Assembly: GCF_025996515.1 (NCBI RefSeq)
Contig: NZ_BLRH01000034.1
Span: 124,001 to 188,000 of the forward strand
DNA: 64,000 bases
Source of the DNA: Rhizohabitans arisaemae
GTDB lineage: Bacteria > Actinomycetota > Actinomycetes > Streptosporangiales > Streptosporangiaceae
Direction of reading: 5' to 3'
Each line of letters begins with the position of its first letter. Position 1 is the stretch's first letter. Below are positions 43,836 to 51,932 of the stretch, one piece after another. Both the position numbers and the translations under genes were made by a program. A model generated the notes under the pieces. The model did no database searches. It saw only the letters and a list, made by a program, of their open reading frames with translations, and was not told the origin of the DNA.

Positions 43836-43856
43836 CCACCGGTTTCGGTGGCTCCT
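43821..43856 (+). promoter_or_regulatory. Attenuator-like paired hairpins in the cmx leader
   Basis: Hairpin 1 is GCGTC (43821-43825) with GACGC (43828-43832) inside the leader ORF. Hairpin 2 is AGCCACCG (43834-43841) with CGGTGGCT (43846-43853), a perfect 8-bp stem followed by CCTTT, resembling a terminator. A stalled ribosome on the ORF would melt hairpin 1 and cover the first arm of hairpin 2. This is the layout of ribosome-mediated attenuation. Confidence 0.5.
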
Positions 43857-44113
43857 TTGGGTGTCACGCGGCAGCGCCATCGCGCGGACCGCGTCTCTTC
43901 TCATCACCCTCGCCGCCGGATCACCGTCGTACGGACTGAGTCTTCCCGGTGGTTCCGTCACCTTCGTCGTGCCGTCAAGCCGGGTTTCCTTCACGCGGTA
44001 GCGCCGCCGTGGGCCCAGACGAACGCACGCTCCGTGCAGCCGCTCGGGGGTGCCGCGGTGGCCTGCCGTGTCCTTCGTGATGCACTTCAACGCGGCACCT
44101 GGAGCCTTCCCTC
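43857..44113. other. Remainder of the cmx leader
   Basis: About 257 bp between the attenuator-like hairpins and the cmx start. A GTG at 43862 opens a 46-codon frame ending at 44001 (SRGSAIARTASLLITLAAGS and more); its composition does not convince me. Bases 44060-44096 recur at 49173-49209 with 31 of 37 identical. The long untranslated distance to cmx suggests further regulatory structure. Confidence 0.4.
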
Positions 44114-45319
44114 ATGCCTTTTGCCATCTACATCCTCGGGCTGGCCGTATTCGCCCAGGGAACATCGGAGTTCATGTTGTCCGGGCTGATTCCGGACATC
44201 GCCGGTGAACTGAACGTGTCCGTCTCGGCCGCCGGCGCGCTGACGTCGGCCTTCGCCGTAGGAATGATCGTCGGAGCCCCGGTGATGGCGATCCTCAGTC
44301 TGCGCTGGCCGCGTCGGCGGGCGCTGCTCGTCTTCCTGGTCGTGTTCATGCTCGTGCACGTCGTCGGCGCGGTCACCACCGGCTTCGTCGTGCTCCTGGT
44401 GACCCGGGTCCTCGGCGCGCTGGCCACCGCCGGTTTCCTGGCCGTGGCGCTCGCGACGGCGACCGGTATGGTCGCGCCGAACGCCAAGGGGCGGGCGACC
44501 TCCGTGCTGCTGGGGGGCATCACGCTCGCGTGTGTCGCCGGGGTGCCCGCCGGCGCCGCGCTCGGTCAGGCCCTCGGCTGGCGGGCGGCGTTCTGGGCCG
44601 TCGCCCTGATCTCCCTGCCCGCCTTCTTCGCCGTGCTGTACTCGGTGACCGACGCGGTTCAGGCGACCGGCGACCCGGACGAGACCCGTCCCGGCGCCCG
44701 GCGCGAACTGCGGGCGTTGCGCAGCCCGCGGCTGCTGGTCGTGCTGCTGCTGGCCGCGCTGGTGAACGCCGCCACCTTCTGCACGTTCACCTATCTGGCG
44801 CCGCTGGTCGTCGAGGTCGGCGGACTCTCCGAGGGCTGGGTGCCGGCGGTGCTGGCGCTGTTCGGTCTCGGATCGTTCGCCGGTGTGAGCATCGGCGGTC
44901 GCCTGTCGGACGCGCGGCCGATGCGGGTCCTGATTCCGGGCGGGATCGCCTTGCTCGTCGGGTGGGGGCTCTTCACCGCCGCCGCCGACAGCCCGATCGC
45001 CACGTTCGTCCTGGTCTTCGTGCAGGGGGCCCTCTCGTTCGCCGTCGGTTCGACCCTGATCGCCCAGGTGCTGTACGCGGCGACGGGGGCGCCCTCGCTC
45101 GGCGGATCCTACGCGACCGCGGCCCTCAACGTGGGCGCGGCCGTCGGCCCCGCCTTCGGCGGCCTCGCCATCGCCGCCGGACTCGGTTACCGCTCGCCCC
45201 TGTGGGTCAGCGCCCTGCTGGTGGCGGCGTCGCTCGTCACGGCGGGCGTCGCCCAGGCGCTCCACCGCCTGAGGGGTGCACCGCGTGCGGAGACGGCTGA
45301 TCCCCGAACCGCGGTGTGA
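44114..45319 (+). CDS. cmx: Cmx/CmrA-type chloramphenicol efflux MFS transporter
   Basis: A 401-residue 12-helix major facilitator exporter. The N-terminus MPFAIYILGLAVFAQGTSEF and segments MLSGLIPDIAGELNVSVSAA, LSLRWPRRRALLVFLVVFML and GMVAPNAKGRATSVLLGGIT are those of the Cml/Cmx chloramphenicol exporters of Streptomyces and corynebacteria. It should pump chloramphenicol out by proton antiport. The ATG at 44114 begins at the conserved start. A 5' region of about 300 bp carries a leader ORF and hairpins, suggesting drug-induced expression. Substrate assignment rests on similarity and has not been tested here. Confidence 0.88.
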   Translation: MPFAIYILGLAVFAQGTSEFMLSGLIPDIAGELNVSVSAAGALTSAFAVGMIVGAPVMAILSLRWPRRRALLVFLVVFMLVHVVGAVTTGFVVLLVTRVLGALATAGFLAVALATATGMVAPNAKGRATSVLLGGITLACVAGVPAGAALGQALGWRAAFWAVALISLPAFFAVLYSVTDAVQATGDPDETRPGARRELRALRSPRLLVVLLLAALVNAATFCTFTYLAPLVVEVGGLSEGWVPAVLALFGLGSFAGVSIGGRLSDARPMRVLIPGGIALLVGWGLFTAAADSPIATFVLVFVQGALSFAVGSTLIAQVLYAATGAPSLGGSYATAALNVGAAVGPAFGGLAIAAGLGYRSPLWVSALLVAASLVTAGVAQALHRLRGAPRAETADPRTAV

Positions 45320-45325
45320 TACGCA

Positions 45326-45366
45326 AGCGCGCCGACCCCAGGACGCCATCCGCGGGTCGGCGCGCT
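45326..45366. terminator. Bidirectional terminator between cmx and tetR
   Basis: AGCGCGCCGACCC (45326-45338) pairs perfectly with GGGTCGGCGCGCT (45354-45366), a 13-bp stem with a 15-base loop, between two convergent genes. Confidence 0.75.
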
Positions 45367-45489
45367 GGCACGTCCGGTACGGCCCTGCGGCCGTACAGCG
45401 GGCAAGCCGGAGTCGAGGGCCGGCCGCGCAGTCGGTCGCCCTCGTGGACGCCCGGCGAAGCGGGGCCGGGGAGCCGGTGCGGCGCGGTG

Positions 45490-46062
45490 TCAGGCTTGTC
45501 CCAGGTCTGGCGGGAGCAGGGCGCGGAGCGTGGCGCGGACGGCCTCGAGGTCCACCGCCTCGGGCGAGACCCGCCATTGGGCGTGGACGCCGATGACGGC
45601 CCCGACCAGTATCACCGTGAACGCCTCCGGGGTGGTTCCCGCGGGCAGCGCCTCCGCCGCTATCCGGGCCCGCACCCCCTGGCGAAGCGCCGCGTGGAGC
45701 CGTGCGAAGTGCTCGCGGATCGGTGAGCCGACCTCCACCGCCTCGCCCAGCAGGGTGATGAACAAGCGCGTGACCGGCAGGCGGATGAAGCCCACGACCT
45801 GGTCCAGCACATCGTCGAGGCGTGGGCTGGCGGGCGGGGCGAAACCGGTCAGCATGGCGTGGAGCCGGTCGTCGAGCACCGCCTCCAGCAGGCCCAGTTT
45901 GTTGCCGAAGTGCCAGGGGATGGAGCCGCGGCTGATGCCGGCTTTCTCGGCGATGTCGATGAAGCTCGTCTGCCGGTACCCCTTCTCGGCGAAGAGTTCG
46001 GCGGCGGCCGCGACCAGCAGGCGGCGGCTCTCCTGAGTCCTCTCGACCCGTCGTGTGGCCAT
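45490..46062 (-). CDS. TetR-family regulator
   Basis: A 190-residue regulator with a standard N-terminal domain (TQESRRLLVAAAAELFAEKG, YRQTSFIDIAEKAGISRGSI, PWHFGNKLGLLEAVL) and a helical ligand domain. I use the ATG at 46062; another ATG three codons upstream (MDP-) is also in frame. It is divergent from the FAH-MBL operon, with an inverted repeat at 46119-46136 between them, so it is the probable regulator of that operon. Confidence 0.92.
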   Translation of the reverse strand: MATRRVERTQESRRLLVAAAAELFAEKGYRQTSFIDIAEKAGISRGSIPWHFGNKLGLLEAVLDDRLHAMLTGFAPPASPRLDDVLDQVVGFIRLPVTRLFITLLGEAVEVGSPIREHFARLHAALRQGVRARIAAEALPAGTTPEAFTVILVGAVIGVHAQWRVSPEAVDLEAVRATLRALLPPDLGQA

Positions 46063-46118
46063 GGGGTCCATCCAACCAGAATATGCCGAATGGCAGAGCA
46101 AGTGTTGATCGCTATAGC

Positions 46119-46136
46119 CTATGTCAGTCAACATAG
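46119..46136. promoter_or_regulatory. Inverted repeat between tetR and the FAH-MBL operon
   Basis: CTATGT (46119-46124) and ACATAG (46131-46136) flank CAGTCA; the core includes TGTCAGTCAACA. It ends 5 bases before the AAGGAGG ribosome site of the operon, so bound protein would block the transcript start region. Confidence 0.6.
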
Positions 46137-46153
46137 AACCAAGGAGGTTCTTC

Positions 46154-48085
46154 ATGCGTTGGGTGACCTATGCGACGGCCGCCGGAGACCGCGTCGGGGT
46201 GATCGGCGAAGAGCGGATCCACCCCGTGGCGCCGGGCCTCAGCCTGATCGAGCTCATCGGCCGGGGCGCGGGGGAACTGCGGGCGGTGGGGGAGAGGGCT
46301 TTGACGTCGGCGGCGCAGACGGTTCCGCTGGCCGAGGCCAGGCTGCGTGCGCCGATTCCGCGCCCGCCCTCGGTCCGCGATTGTCTGTGCTTCCTGGACC
46401 ACATGCGCAACTGCCAGCAGGTGACAGGCGCGCCCCGTACGCTCAACGAAGCCTGGTACCGGATCCCTGCCTTCTACTTCGCCTGCCCCTCGACGATCGT
46501 CGGCCCGTACGACGATGTGACGATCTCACCCGGCAGCGCCTGGTTCGACTTCGAGCTGGAGATCGCCGCCGTGATCGGGCCGGGCGGCCGGGACCTCACG
46601 CCGGAAGAGGCCGAGAGGCACATCATCGGCTACACCGTCTACAACGACTGGTCGGCACGCGACCTGCAGCTGCGTGAGTCGCCGATGGCGATCGGCCAGG
46701 CCAAGGGCAAGGACGGCGCGACCACGCTCGGCCCGTTCCTGGTCACACCCGACGAGCTGGAGCCCTACCTCCGCGACGGCCGGCTCGCCCTGCAGGTCGA
46801 GGCCGTCGTCAACGGCAGGACCATAGGCTCCGGCCGTACCGACACCATGGACTGGAGCTTCGGCGAGGTCGTCTCCTACGCCTCGCGGGGCGTGGACCTG
46901 GTACCCGGAGACGTGTTCGGCTCGGGTACGGTGCCCGGCTGCTGCCTCATCGAGCACCTGTCCTTCGCCGATCAAGCCTCGTTCCCGGGCTGGTTGAAGG
47001 ACGGCGACGTCGTCGAGCTCGCGGTCGAGGGGCTGGGCCGCACCCGCCAGACCGTGCGCGCGCCCGCCGCGCCGTACCGGCTCGCACCCCGGCGCAACCC
47101 CGACGCCGTGCCCGCTCGCCCGCGTGTCAACCGCGCCCCGGCGAAGCTGCCCTACACCCGGGGGCTGCACGAGGTCGGCGCGGGCGTGTGGGCCTGGCTG
47201 CTGCCCGACGGCGGGCTCGGGTGGAGCAACGCCGGACTGATCGCGGGCGAGGGTGCCTCCCTCCTGGTCGACACCCTGTTCGACCTGCCGCTGACGGCCG
47301 AGATGCTCGACGCCATGCGCGTGATCACCGATCGGCATCCGCTCACCCACGCCGTCATCACCCACGCCAACGGCGACCACACGCACGGCAACCGGCTGCT
47401 GGGCGACACGGTCCACATCATCGCCGCGGAGGCCACCGGCGAGGAGATGCGGCATGAGATGTCGCCGGAGATGCTGACCGCCGCCCAGATCGTGGACATC
47501 GGCCCGGCGACCCCCTATTTCCGCGAACGCTTCGGCCCCTTCGACTTCAGCGGCATCAGCCTGCGGCTCCCCGACAGCACCTACGACGGGGAGCTGACCC
47601 TGGACGTCGGTGGCCGCGAGGTGCGCGTGATGAACCTCGGCCCCGCCCACACCGGCGCCGACTCGGTCGTGCACGTGCCGGACGCGGGTGTGCTCTTCGC
47701 GGGGGACCTGCTCTTCATCGGCTGCACCCCGATCGTGTGGAGCGGCCCGATCGGCAACTGGATCGCCGCCTGCGACACCATGATCGCCACCGGCGCCGGC
47801 GCGATCGTGCCCGGCCACGGCCCGGTCACCGACCCCGACGGGATCCGCGCGGTGCGCGGCTACCTCACCCACGTGGTCGAGCAGGCGGACGCCGCCCACG
47901 CCCGCGGCCTGTCCTTCTTCGAGGCGATCAAAGCGGTGGATCTCGATGAGTACGCCACCTGGCTGGACTCCGAGCGGATCGTGGTCAACCTCCACCGCCG
48001 CTACCGCGAGCTCGACCCCGCCGCCACGCCCGATCTTGACCAGGTGACGCTGATGGCCATGATGGCCGAAAGAGCGCTCTCGTGA
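46154..48085 (+). CDS. Fused fumarylacetoacetate-hydrolase-family / metallo-beta-lactamase-fold protein
   Basis: A 643-residue two-domain enzyme. Residues 1 to about 300 form a FAH-type domain with the metal-binding acidic cluster in FDFELEIAAVIG (near 131-142) and YNDWSARDLQ, the fold of enzymes that cleave C-C bonds of diketo acids or decarboxylate them. After a linker (about 305-335, RRNPDAVPARPRVNRAPAKL) a metallo-beta-lactamase fold follows: THANGDHTHGN near 402-411 (HxNxDH, with Asn where the usual motif has His), GPAHTGADSVV, GDLLFIG and PGHGPV. The start has AAGGAGG 7 bases upstream. It is the first gene of a coupled operon; two consecutive hydrolytic steps on one substrate are a reasonable inference. 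Confidence 0.9.
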   Translation: MRWVTYATAAGDRVGVIGEERIHPVAPGLSLIELIGRGAGELRAVGERALTSAAQTVPLAEARLRAPIPRPPSVRDCLCFLDHMRNCQQVTGAPRTLNEAWYRIPAFYFACPSTIVGPYDDVTISPGSAWFDFELEIAAVIGPGGRDLTPEEAERHIIGYTVYNDWSARDLQLRESPMAIGQAKGKDGATTLGPFLVTPDELEPYLRDGRLALQVEAVVNGRTIGSGRTDTMDWSFGEVVSYASRGVDLVPGDVFGSGTVPGCCLIEHLSFADQASFPGWLKDGDVVELAVEGLGRTRQTVRAPAAPYRLAPRRNPDAVPARPRVNRAPAKLPYTRGLHEVGAGVWAWLLPDGGLGWSNAGLIAGEGASLLVDTLFDLPLTAEMLDAMRVITDRHPLTHAVITHANGDHTHGNRLLGDTVHIIAAEATGEEMRHEMSPEMLTAAQIVDIGPATPYFRERFGPFDFSGISLRLPDSTYDGELTLDVGGREVRVMNLGPAHTGADSVVHVPDAGVLFAGDLLFIGCTPIVWSGPIGNWIAACDTMIATGAGAIVPGHGPVTDPDGIRAVRGYLTHVVEQADAAHARGLSFFEAIKAVDLDEYATWLDSERIVVNLHRRYRELDPAATPDLDQVTLMAMMAERALS

Positions 48086-48684
48086 AGCTGCCGACGAGCG
48101 CGCACACCTCCCACCCGTGGCGTATCCACGAACTCACCGCAGACTTCTCGGTCGAGGACGTGTGGTCGTTCCGCACTCCCGGAGCCGGGCCCGACGACTT
48201 CCCCACGATGCTCGCGGCGATGCGGGCAGCCGGAGGGCTGCGGAAGCAGACTTCGCCGGTGAGGTTCCTGTTCGCCCTGCGGTGGAAGCTCGGCGCGCTC
48301 TTCGGCTGGGACGGGCCGTCGGCGGGCGTCGGCGCGCGGGTCGCCTCGCTCCGCGACCGCCTGCCCGGCGACCTCCGCGACGCCCCCCGCGGCTCGGACA
48401 ACAGGAGCATGCCCCTCAAAACGGTCTACGAGCTCGACACCGAGGCCGCACGCGAGCTGGCGAACAAGACCGGGCACTCGGTGATGCACCTCGGCTGGGT
48501 GCAAGGGGTGAACGGCGACCACGAGCTGCGGTTGGCCGTGCTGGTCAAGCCCAACGGACGGTTCGGGCGGCTCTACATGGCCGCCATCGCGCCGTTTCGG
48601 TACCTGATCGTCTACCCGGCCCTGACCCGGCAGTGGGAACGGGCCTGGCGCGACCGCACCCATGAAGAGGGGGCGTCACGATGA
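48082..48684 (+). CDS. DUF2867-family protein
   Basis: A 200-residue protein of the DUF2867 family (SAHTSHPWRIHELTADFSVE near the start, then RSMPLKTVYELDTEAARELA and VLVKPNGRFGRLYMAAIAPF). The family is uncharacterised and often follows NAD(P)-binding or steroid/ketone-handling proteins. The GTG at 48082 overlaps the previous stop as GTGA, so it is translationally coupled to the FAH-MBL protein. No membrane segment apart from a moderately hydrophobic stretch near the C-terminus. Confidence 0.85.
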   Translation: MKLPTSAHTSHPWRIHELTADFSVEDVWSFRTPGAGPDDFPTMLAAMRAAGGLRKQTSPVRFLFALRWKLGALFGWDGPSAGVGARVASLRDRLPGDLRDAPRGSDNRSMPLKTVYELDTEAARELANKTGHSVMHLGWVQGVNGDHELRLAVLVKPNGRFGRLYMAAIAPFRYLIVYPALTRQWERAWRDRTHEEGASR

Positions 48685-49106
48685 ACCCGGGAAAGCGGCT
48701 GCTCCGCTGGGCGGGCGGGATCATGCTCGCGCTGGGAATCGGGCACCTGGCCCTGCTGGCGCTCAGCACCTGGGAGGACATGACCGGCTGGGTGGAACGC
48801 GGGATGTGGGCGGCCGTCCCGCTCCTGGACGGGGGTGCCGTCCCGACGGTGGGCTCCCTGCAGAACAAGGCCGTCTTCTGGGCCGGTCCGGGCGGCTTCG
48901 CCGTGCCCCTGATCCTCCTGGGCTGCCTGACCTGGCACCTCGCCGGACGCGGGGTGGCCGTACCCGCAGGGGTCGGCTGGGGTATCGCGGTGTGGTGTCT
49001 GCTGGGCGGCGTCCTTCTGGTGCCGTCCCCGTTCTTCGCCGGGATCGTCGCCGGGGCACTCGTCATCGTGGCGGCGCGGAAGGGGGACAGGTCGGGAGCA
49101 GGCTGA
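48681..49106 (+). CDS. DUF6463-like small membrane protein
   Basis: A 141-residue protein with four predicted helices (GGIMLALGIGHLALLAL, GGFAVPLILLGCLTWHLAG, VGWGIAVWCLLGGVLLV, and a final PFFAGIVAGALVIVAA). The layout matches DUF6463 family proteins of actinomycetes. Its ATG overlaps the DUF2867 stop (ATGA), completing a three-gene coupled operon. Function unknown; a role as membrane anchor or transporter for the partner enzymes is speculation. Confidence 0.82.
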   Translation: MNPGKRLLRWAGGIMLALGIGHLALLALSTWEDMTGWVERGMWAAVPLLDGGAVPTVGSLQNKAVFWAGPGGFAVPLILLGCLTWHLAGRGVAVPAGVGWGIAVWCLLGGVLLVPSPFFAGIVAGALVIVAARKGDRSGAG

Positions 49107-49460
49107 GACCGGGAGACAGGCCGGGCGTGACGGCGGCGGTCCGCATCCGCAGGGTTCGGTCCGAACACCGTCGGCATGCCGCGTCCTTCGCGATCCCTTT
49201 CAACGCGGCTGTGGAGTGTTCGACGACATCCCGTGGAGGCCGAGGTCGGCTGAGATCAGGGGGACCCACCGGCCCCTCCCACGGCCCTGAGCCGCAAGTC
49301 ATCCGCACGCTCGTTGATCTTCCGGTACGCGCCGAAGTCGGACCCTCCATGATCGAGGAGACAATCCGTGCGAGGTATCAGGGTCGGTGCGGGGAGCTGT
49401 TCGGCGGCGGAGTGTTCCGGTGCCGCCCGCCATCCCGTCGGATGTGGCCATAATTATTCC
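49107..49460. other. Intergenic stretch before the arsR-SRPBCC gene
   Basis: About 350 bp without a supported gene. Bases 49173-49209 resemble 44060-44096 in the cmx leader (31 of 37). I see no other homology. The far end becomes AT-rich (TAATTATT at 49451-49458) at the promoter. Confidence 0.4.
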
Positions 49461-49490
49461 TTGACACGAATATTCTCACTGGAGAATACT
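49461..49490 (+). promoter_or_regulatory. Promoter with operator for arsR-SRPBCC gene, likely leaderless
   Basis: TTGACA (49461-49466) and AATACT (49485-49490) are 18 bp apart. The inverted repeat TATTCTC (49471-49477) / GAGAATA (49482-49488) with a 4-base spacer lies between and over the -10 box. The ATG at 49498 is 7 bases beyond the -10, so the mRNA should begin at the start codon. Confidence 0.75.
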
Positions 49491-49497
49491 TGCCGGC

Positions 49498-50355
49498 ATG
49501 GACGCACTCCTCTCCGCGCTGGCCGACCCGGCCCGCTGGCGGCTCGTGATCCTGCTGGCCGAGCGGCCCCGCCCGGTCGGTGTTCTCGCCCGGCTCGCCG
49601 AGGCGCGCCAGCCGCAGACGACCAAGCACCTGCAGGTCCTGGAGCGCGCCGGTGCCGTCACCTCCCAACGCTCCGGCCAGCGCCGCATCTACGCGCTCCG
49701 GCCCGGCCCGCTGCGGGAGCTGGCGGCCGCGCTCGGCCGGCTCGCCGACACCGCGGATCAGGCCGGCGGCACGCGTGAGACCTACGACCGCTACGGGCTC
49801 AGCCTCCACGCCGAGCGGCTCGCCGCGGAGGGGCCGGGGTGGGCCGACGGCCGCTCGTTCCGGTTCCTCCGGTCGCTGGCGGGGCGCCCCGAGCTGGTCT
49901 GGCGCCACCTGACCGAGACCTCCCTGCTCGCCCGCTGGTGGACACCCGACGACCTGCGCGTCTCCGAGCTCGTCTTCGAGGCGCGGCCGGGCGGGCGGAT
50001 CGTCCAGGAGTACCGCGAGGCCGAGGACGTCGACGGCTCCGACCCGGCCGCCGGACGTGCGGAGGGAGTCGTCGTCGACGTCCGCCCCGGCGAGCACCTG
50101 GCCTACCGGCTCTCCCCGCTGCTCCCCGACGGCAGGCCCGCCTTCATCGCCCACCTCGACCTGGGCCTGCGGCCCACCGGCACCGGCACCGACCTCGACG
50201 TCCGCTTCCGGATCTCCGACAGCACCGTCGAATCCGCGGACTTCATCGCGGGCATCGAGATCGGCTTCGGCCAGAGCCTCGACAGGCTCGCGGCGACCCT
50301 CTCCGCCGACTCGCGCGACACCGAGCACGACACCGATACAAGGAGCACGAAATGA
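49498..50355 (+). CDS. ArsR-type regulator fused to an SRPBCC (AHSA1-like) domain
   Basis: A 285-residue protein. The ArsR winged helix (about 1-85, MDALLSALADPARWRLVILL, EARQPQTTKHLQVLERAGAV, SGQRRIYALRP) is followed by an SRPBCC ligand-binding domain (about 120-275; SLAGRPELVWRHLTETSLLA, RWWTPDDLRVSELVFEARPG, GRIVQEYREAEDVDG). No ArsR metal-cysteine motif is seen, so the ligand is likely a hydrophobic small molecule held by the second domain. The start matches a leaderless transcript. Its stop overlaps the next gene's start, and it lies under its own operator, so autorepression is expected. Confidence 0.9.
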   Translation: MDALLSALADPARWRLVILLAERPRPVGVLARLAEARQPQTTKHLQVLERAGAVTSQRSGQRRIYALRPGPLRELAAALGRLADTADQAGGTRETYDRYGLSLHAERLAAEGPGWADGRSFRFLRSLAGRPELVWRHLTETSLLARWWTPDDLRVSELVFEARPGGRIVQEYREAEDVDGSDPAAGRAEGVVVDVRPGEHLAYRLSPLLPDGRPAFIAHLDLGLRPTGTGTDLDVRFRISDSTVESADFIAGIEIGFGQSLDRLAATLSADSRDTEHDTDTRSTK

Positions 50356-50951
50356 CCGACCGGACCGCCCGCCGGGTGACCGCGAACCTGGGCCTCACCC
50401 TCGACGGGCGCTACCACGGCCCCGGCGGGCCCGGCGATTTCTCGGCGTTCGCCCCCTACGTGACCGGCGAGGTCGCACGAGACCACATGACCCGCATCTG
50501 GGAGGGCGCGACGACGGCGCTGCTCGGACGGGTCAACGCCGAGGGATTCATGGGGTACTGGCCGCCGGTCGCCGACGACGGCAACGCCGACCCGCGTGAC
50601 CGGGGATACGCGAAGTGGCTGGTCGGTGCGGAGAAGGTGGTCCTCTCGACCACCTGGACCGAGGCACCGTGGGAACGCACCCGCGTGGTGAACGCCCCCG
50701 CCGAGGATGTCGTCGCCGAACTCAAGGCCACCGGCGCGGGCGACATCCTCGTCAACAGCAGCGCGAGCGTCATCAAGCCGCTCCTGTCGGCGGACCTGAT
50801 CGACCGGCTGTACCTCATGGTCTTCCCCGAGATCGCCGGGGGCGGGCGGCGGCTGTTCGCCGACGGCCTGCCGTCCACGAAGTGGACGCTCATCCACCAG
50901 GAGACCGGCGCGCTCGGTGAACTCGCCATGGTCTACGACCGAGTCCGCTGA
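50352..50951 (+). CDS. Dihydrofolate reductase/RibD-like reductase
   Basis: A 199-residue protein of the RibD C-terminal/dihydrofolate-reductase fold. Seen: RRVTANLGLTLDGRYHGPGG at the start, the NADPH-associated segment ATTALLGRVNAEGFMGYWPP, EKVVLSTTWTEAPWERTRVV, and GDILVNSSASVIKPLL. Such proteins are NADPH-dependent reductases of unknown substrate in actinomycetes. The ATG at 50352 overlaps the preceding stop (ATGA). It forms a two-gene operon with the ArsR-SRPBCC regulator. Confidence 0.9.
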   Translation: MTDRTARRVTANLGLTLDGRYHGPGGPGDFSAFAPYVTGEVARDHMTRIWEGATTALLGRVNAEGFMGYWPPVADDGNADPRDRGYAKWLVGAEKVVLSTTWTEAPWERTRVVNAPAEDVVAELKATGAGDILVNSSASVIKPLLSADLIDRLYLMVFPEIAGGGRRLFADGLPSTKWTLIHQETGALGELAMVYDRVR

Positions 50952-50965
50952 GCCAGCGGAGCCGC

Positions 50966-51006
50966 CGGTCGCCGTCCTGCCCGGCGCGTTCCGTACGGCG
51001 TTCGCC
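50966..51006 (+). pseudogene. tetR fragment (matches the gene at 42447)
   Basis: These 41 bp equal 42688-42728 inside the intact tetR gene at 39 of 41 positions and are read in the same sense and frame (PVAVLPGAFRTAFA versus PVAVLRGAFRTAFA). No other tetR sequence surrounds them. They are a remnant of a relative of that gene, left between two unrelated genes. Confidence 0.6.
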
Positions 51007-51050
51007 GCCTCCTCGGCCGTACCGGCTCGTCCGCAGGGCGGGCAGGCGGT

Positions 51051-51908
51051 TCAGGCGCGCGGCGCGGTGTGGTTCAGGATCTCCGGGATGACCGTCTCCC
51101 AGGTCGGACGGGGGAAGATCTCGTGACCGGCGCCCTCCAGCACGGTCAGGCGGGCACCCGGGATCTCGGCGGCAAGTGCGCGGCCGTGCCCGAGGGGGAA
51201 GAGCGGGTCCTGTGAGCCGTGCAGCACCAGCGTCGGGACGGCGATCCGGTCCAGACGGTCCCGCCACGGCTTCCCCGCGTCGATGAGGAAGGGGTTGGTG
51301 AGCTGGGCGGCGAGGTTCGGGGTGCGGTCGAAGACGCGCCCGGCCATGGCGCGCAACCCCGGCTCGTCGAACCAGGCCCCGGCGTAGGGCCGCTCGCCTT
51401 CCACCAGGTATTCGACCACCGCGGCCCGGTCGGCCCAGTCGGGCTCCGGGCCCTCCTCGGTGAAGGTGGCCAGGATCTGGTCGGTCATCGGCGGAAGGTC
51501 GGGCTGCTCGTGGCCGGGACCGCCGGGCGTGGACCCGGTGAGGGTGAGGGAGGCCACGCGCTCGGGGTGGTCGAGGGCGAGCAGCTGGGCGACGGCCGAG
51601 CCCTGGGACATGGCCACCAGGTGCATTTGGCCCAGCCCGAGGGCGTCGATGAGCGCGGCGGCGTCGGCGACCAGGTCGCGAAGGCCGTACGGCGGCGCCC
51701 CGACGGGGAAGCCGGTCGAGCGGCCGGCGTCCCTGGCGTCGAACCGGACGACGTGCCGTCCGCCCGCGGCCAGCCGGTCCACGAACTCCTCCTCCCACGC
51801 CACCAGCGACTGCCCGGCCCCGTGCAGCAGCAGGATCGCCGGGTCCTGTGCCCGTCCCGCCGCCGACACGCTCAGCGTGACCCCGTTGACCGCCACCGTC
51901 CGCTCCAT
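51051..51908 (-). CDS. Alpha/beta hydrolase
   Basis: A 285-residue cytoplasmic hydrolase of the haloalkane dehalogenase/epoxide hydrolase-like type. Seen: the oxyanion strand LLLHGAGQSLVAWEEEF, the nucleophile in MSQGSA near 99-103, the acid in VLHGSQDPLFPL near 231 and the His in LEGAGHEIFPRP near 263. The substrate is unknown. The ATG at 51908 follows a G-rich site (GGGCGGGACG). Two operator-like repeats lie upstream at 51933-51975, but no regulator gene is adjacent. Confidence 0.92.
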   Translation of the reverse strand: MERTVAVNGVTLSVSAAGRAQDPAILLLHGAGQSLVAWEEEFVDRLAAGGRHVVRFDARDAGRSTGFPVGAPPYGLRDLVADAAALIDALGLGQMHLVAMSQGSAVAQLLALDHPERVASLTLTGSTPGGPGHEQPDLPPMTDQILATFTEEGPEPDWADRAAVVEYLVEGERPYAGAWFDEPGLRAMAGRVFDRTPNLAAQLTNPFLIDAGKPWRDRLDRIAVPTLVLHGSQDPLFPLGHGRALAAEIPGARLTVLEGAGHEIFPRPTWETVIPEILNHTAPRA

Positions 51909-51932
51909 CGTCCCGCCCTTTCGTAAATTTCA

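Noticed and set aside
43862-44001. 46-codon frame in the cmx leader
   Set aside because: No ribosome site and no conserved features. It may reflect composition only, so it is noted under the leader and not called as a gene.
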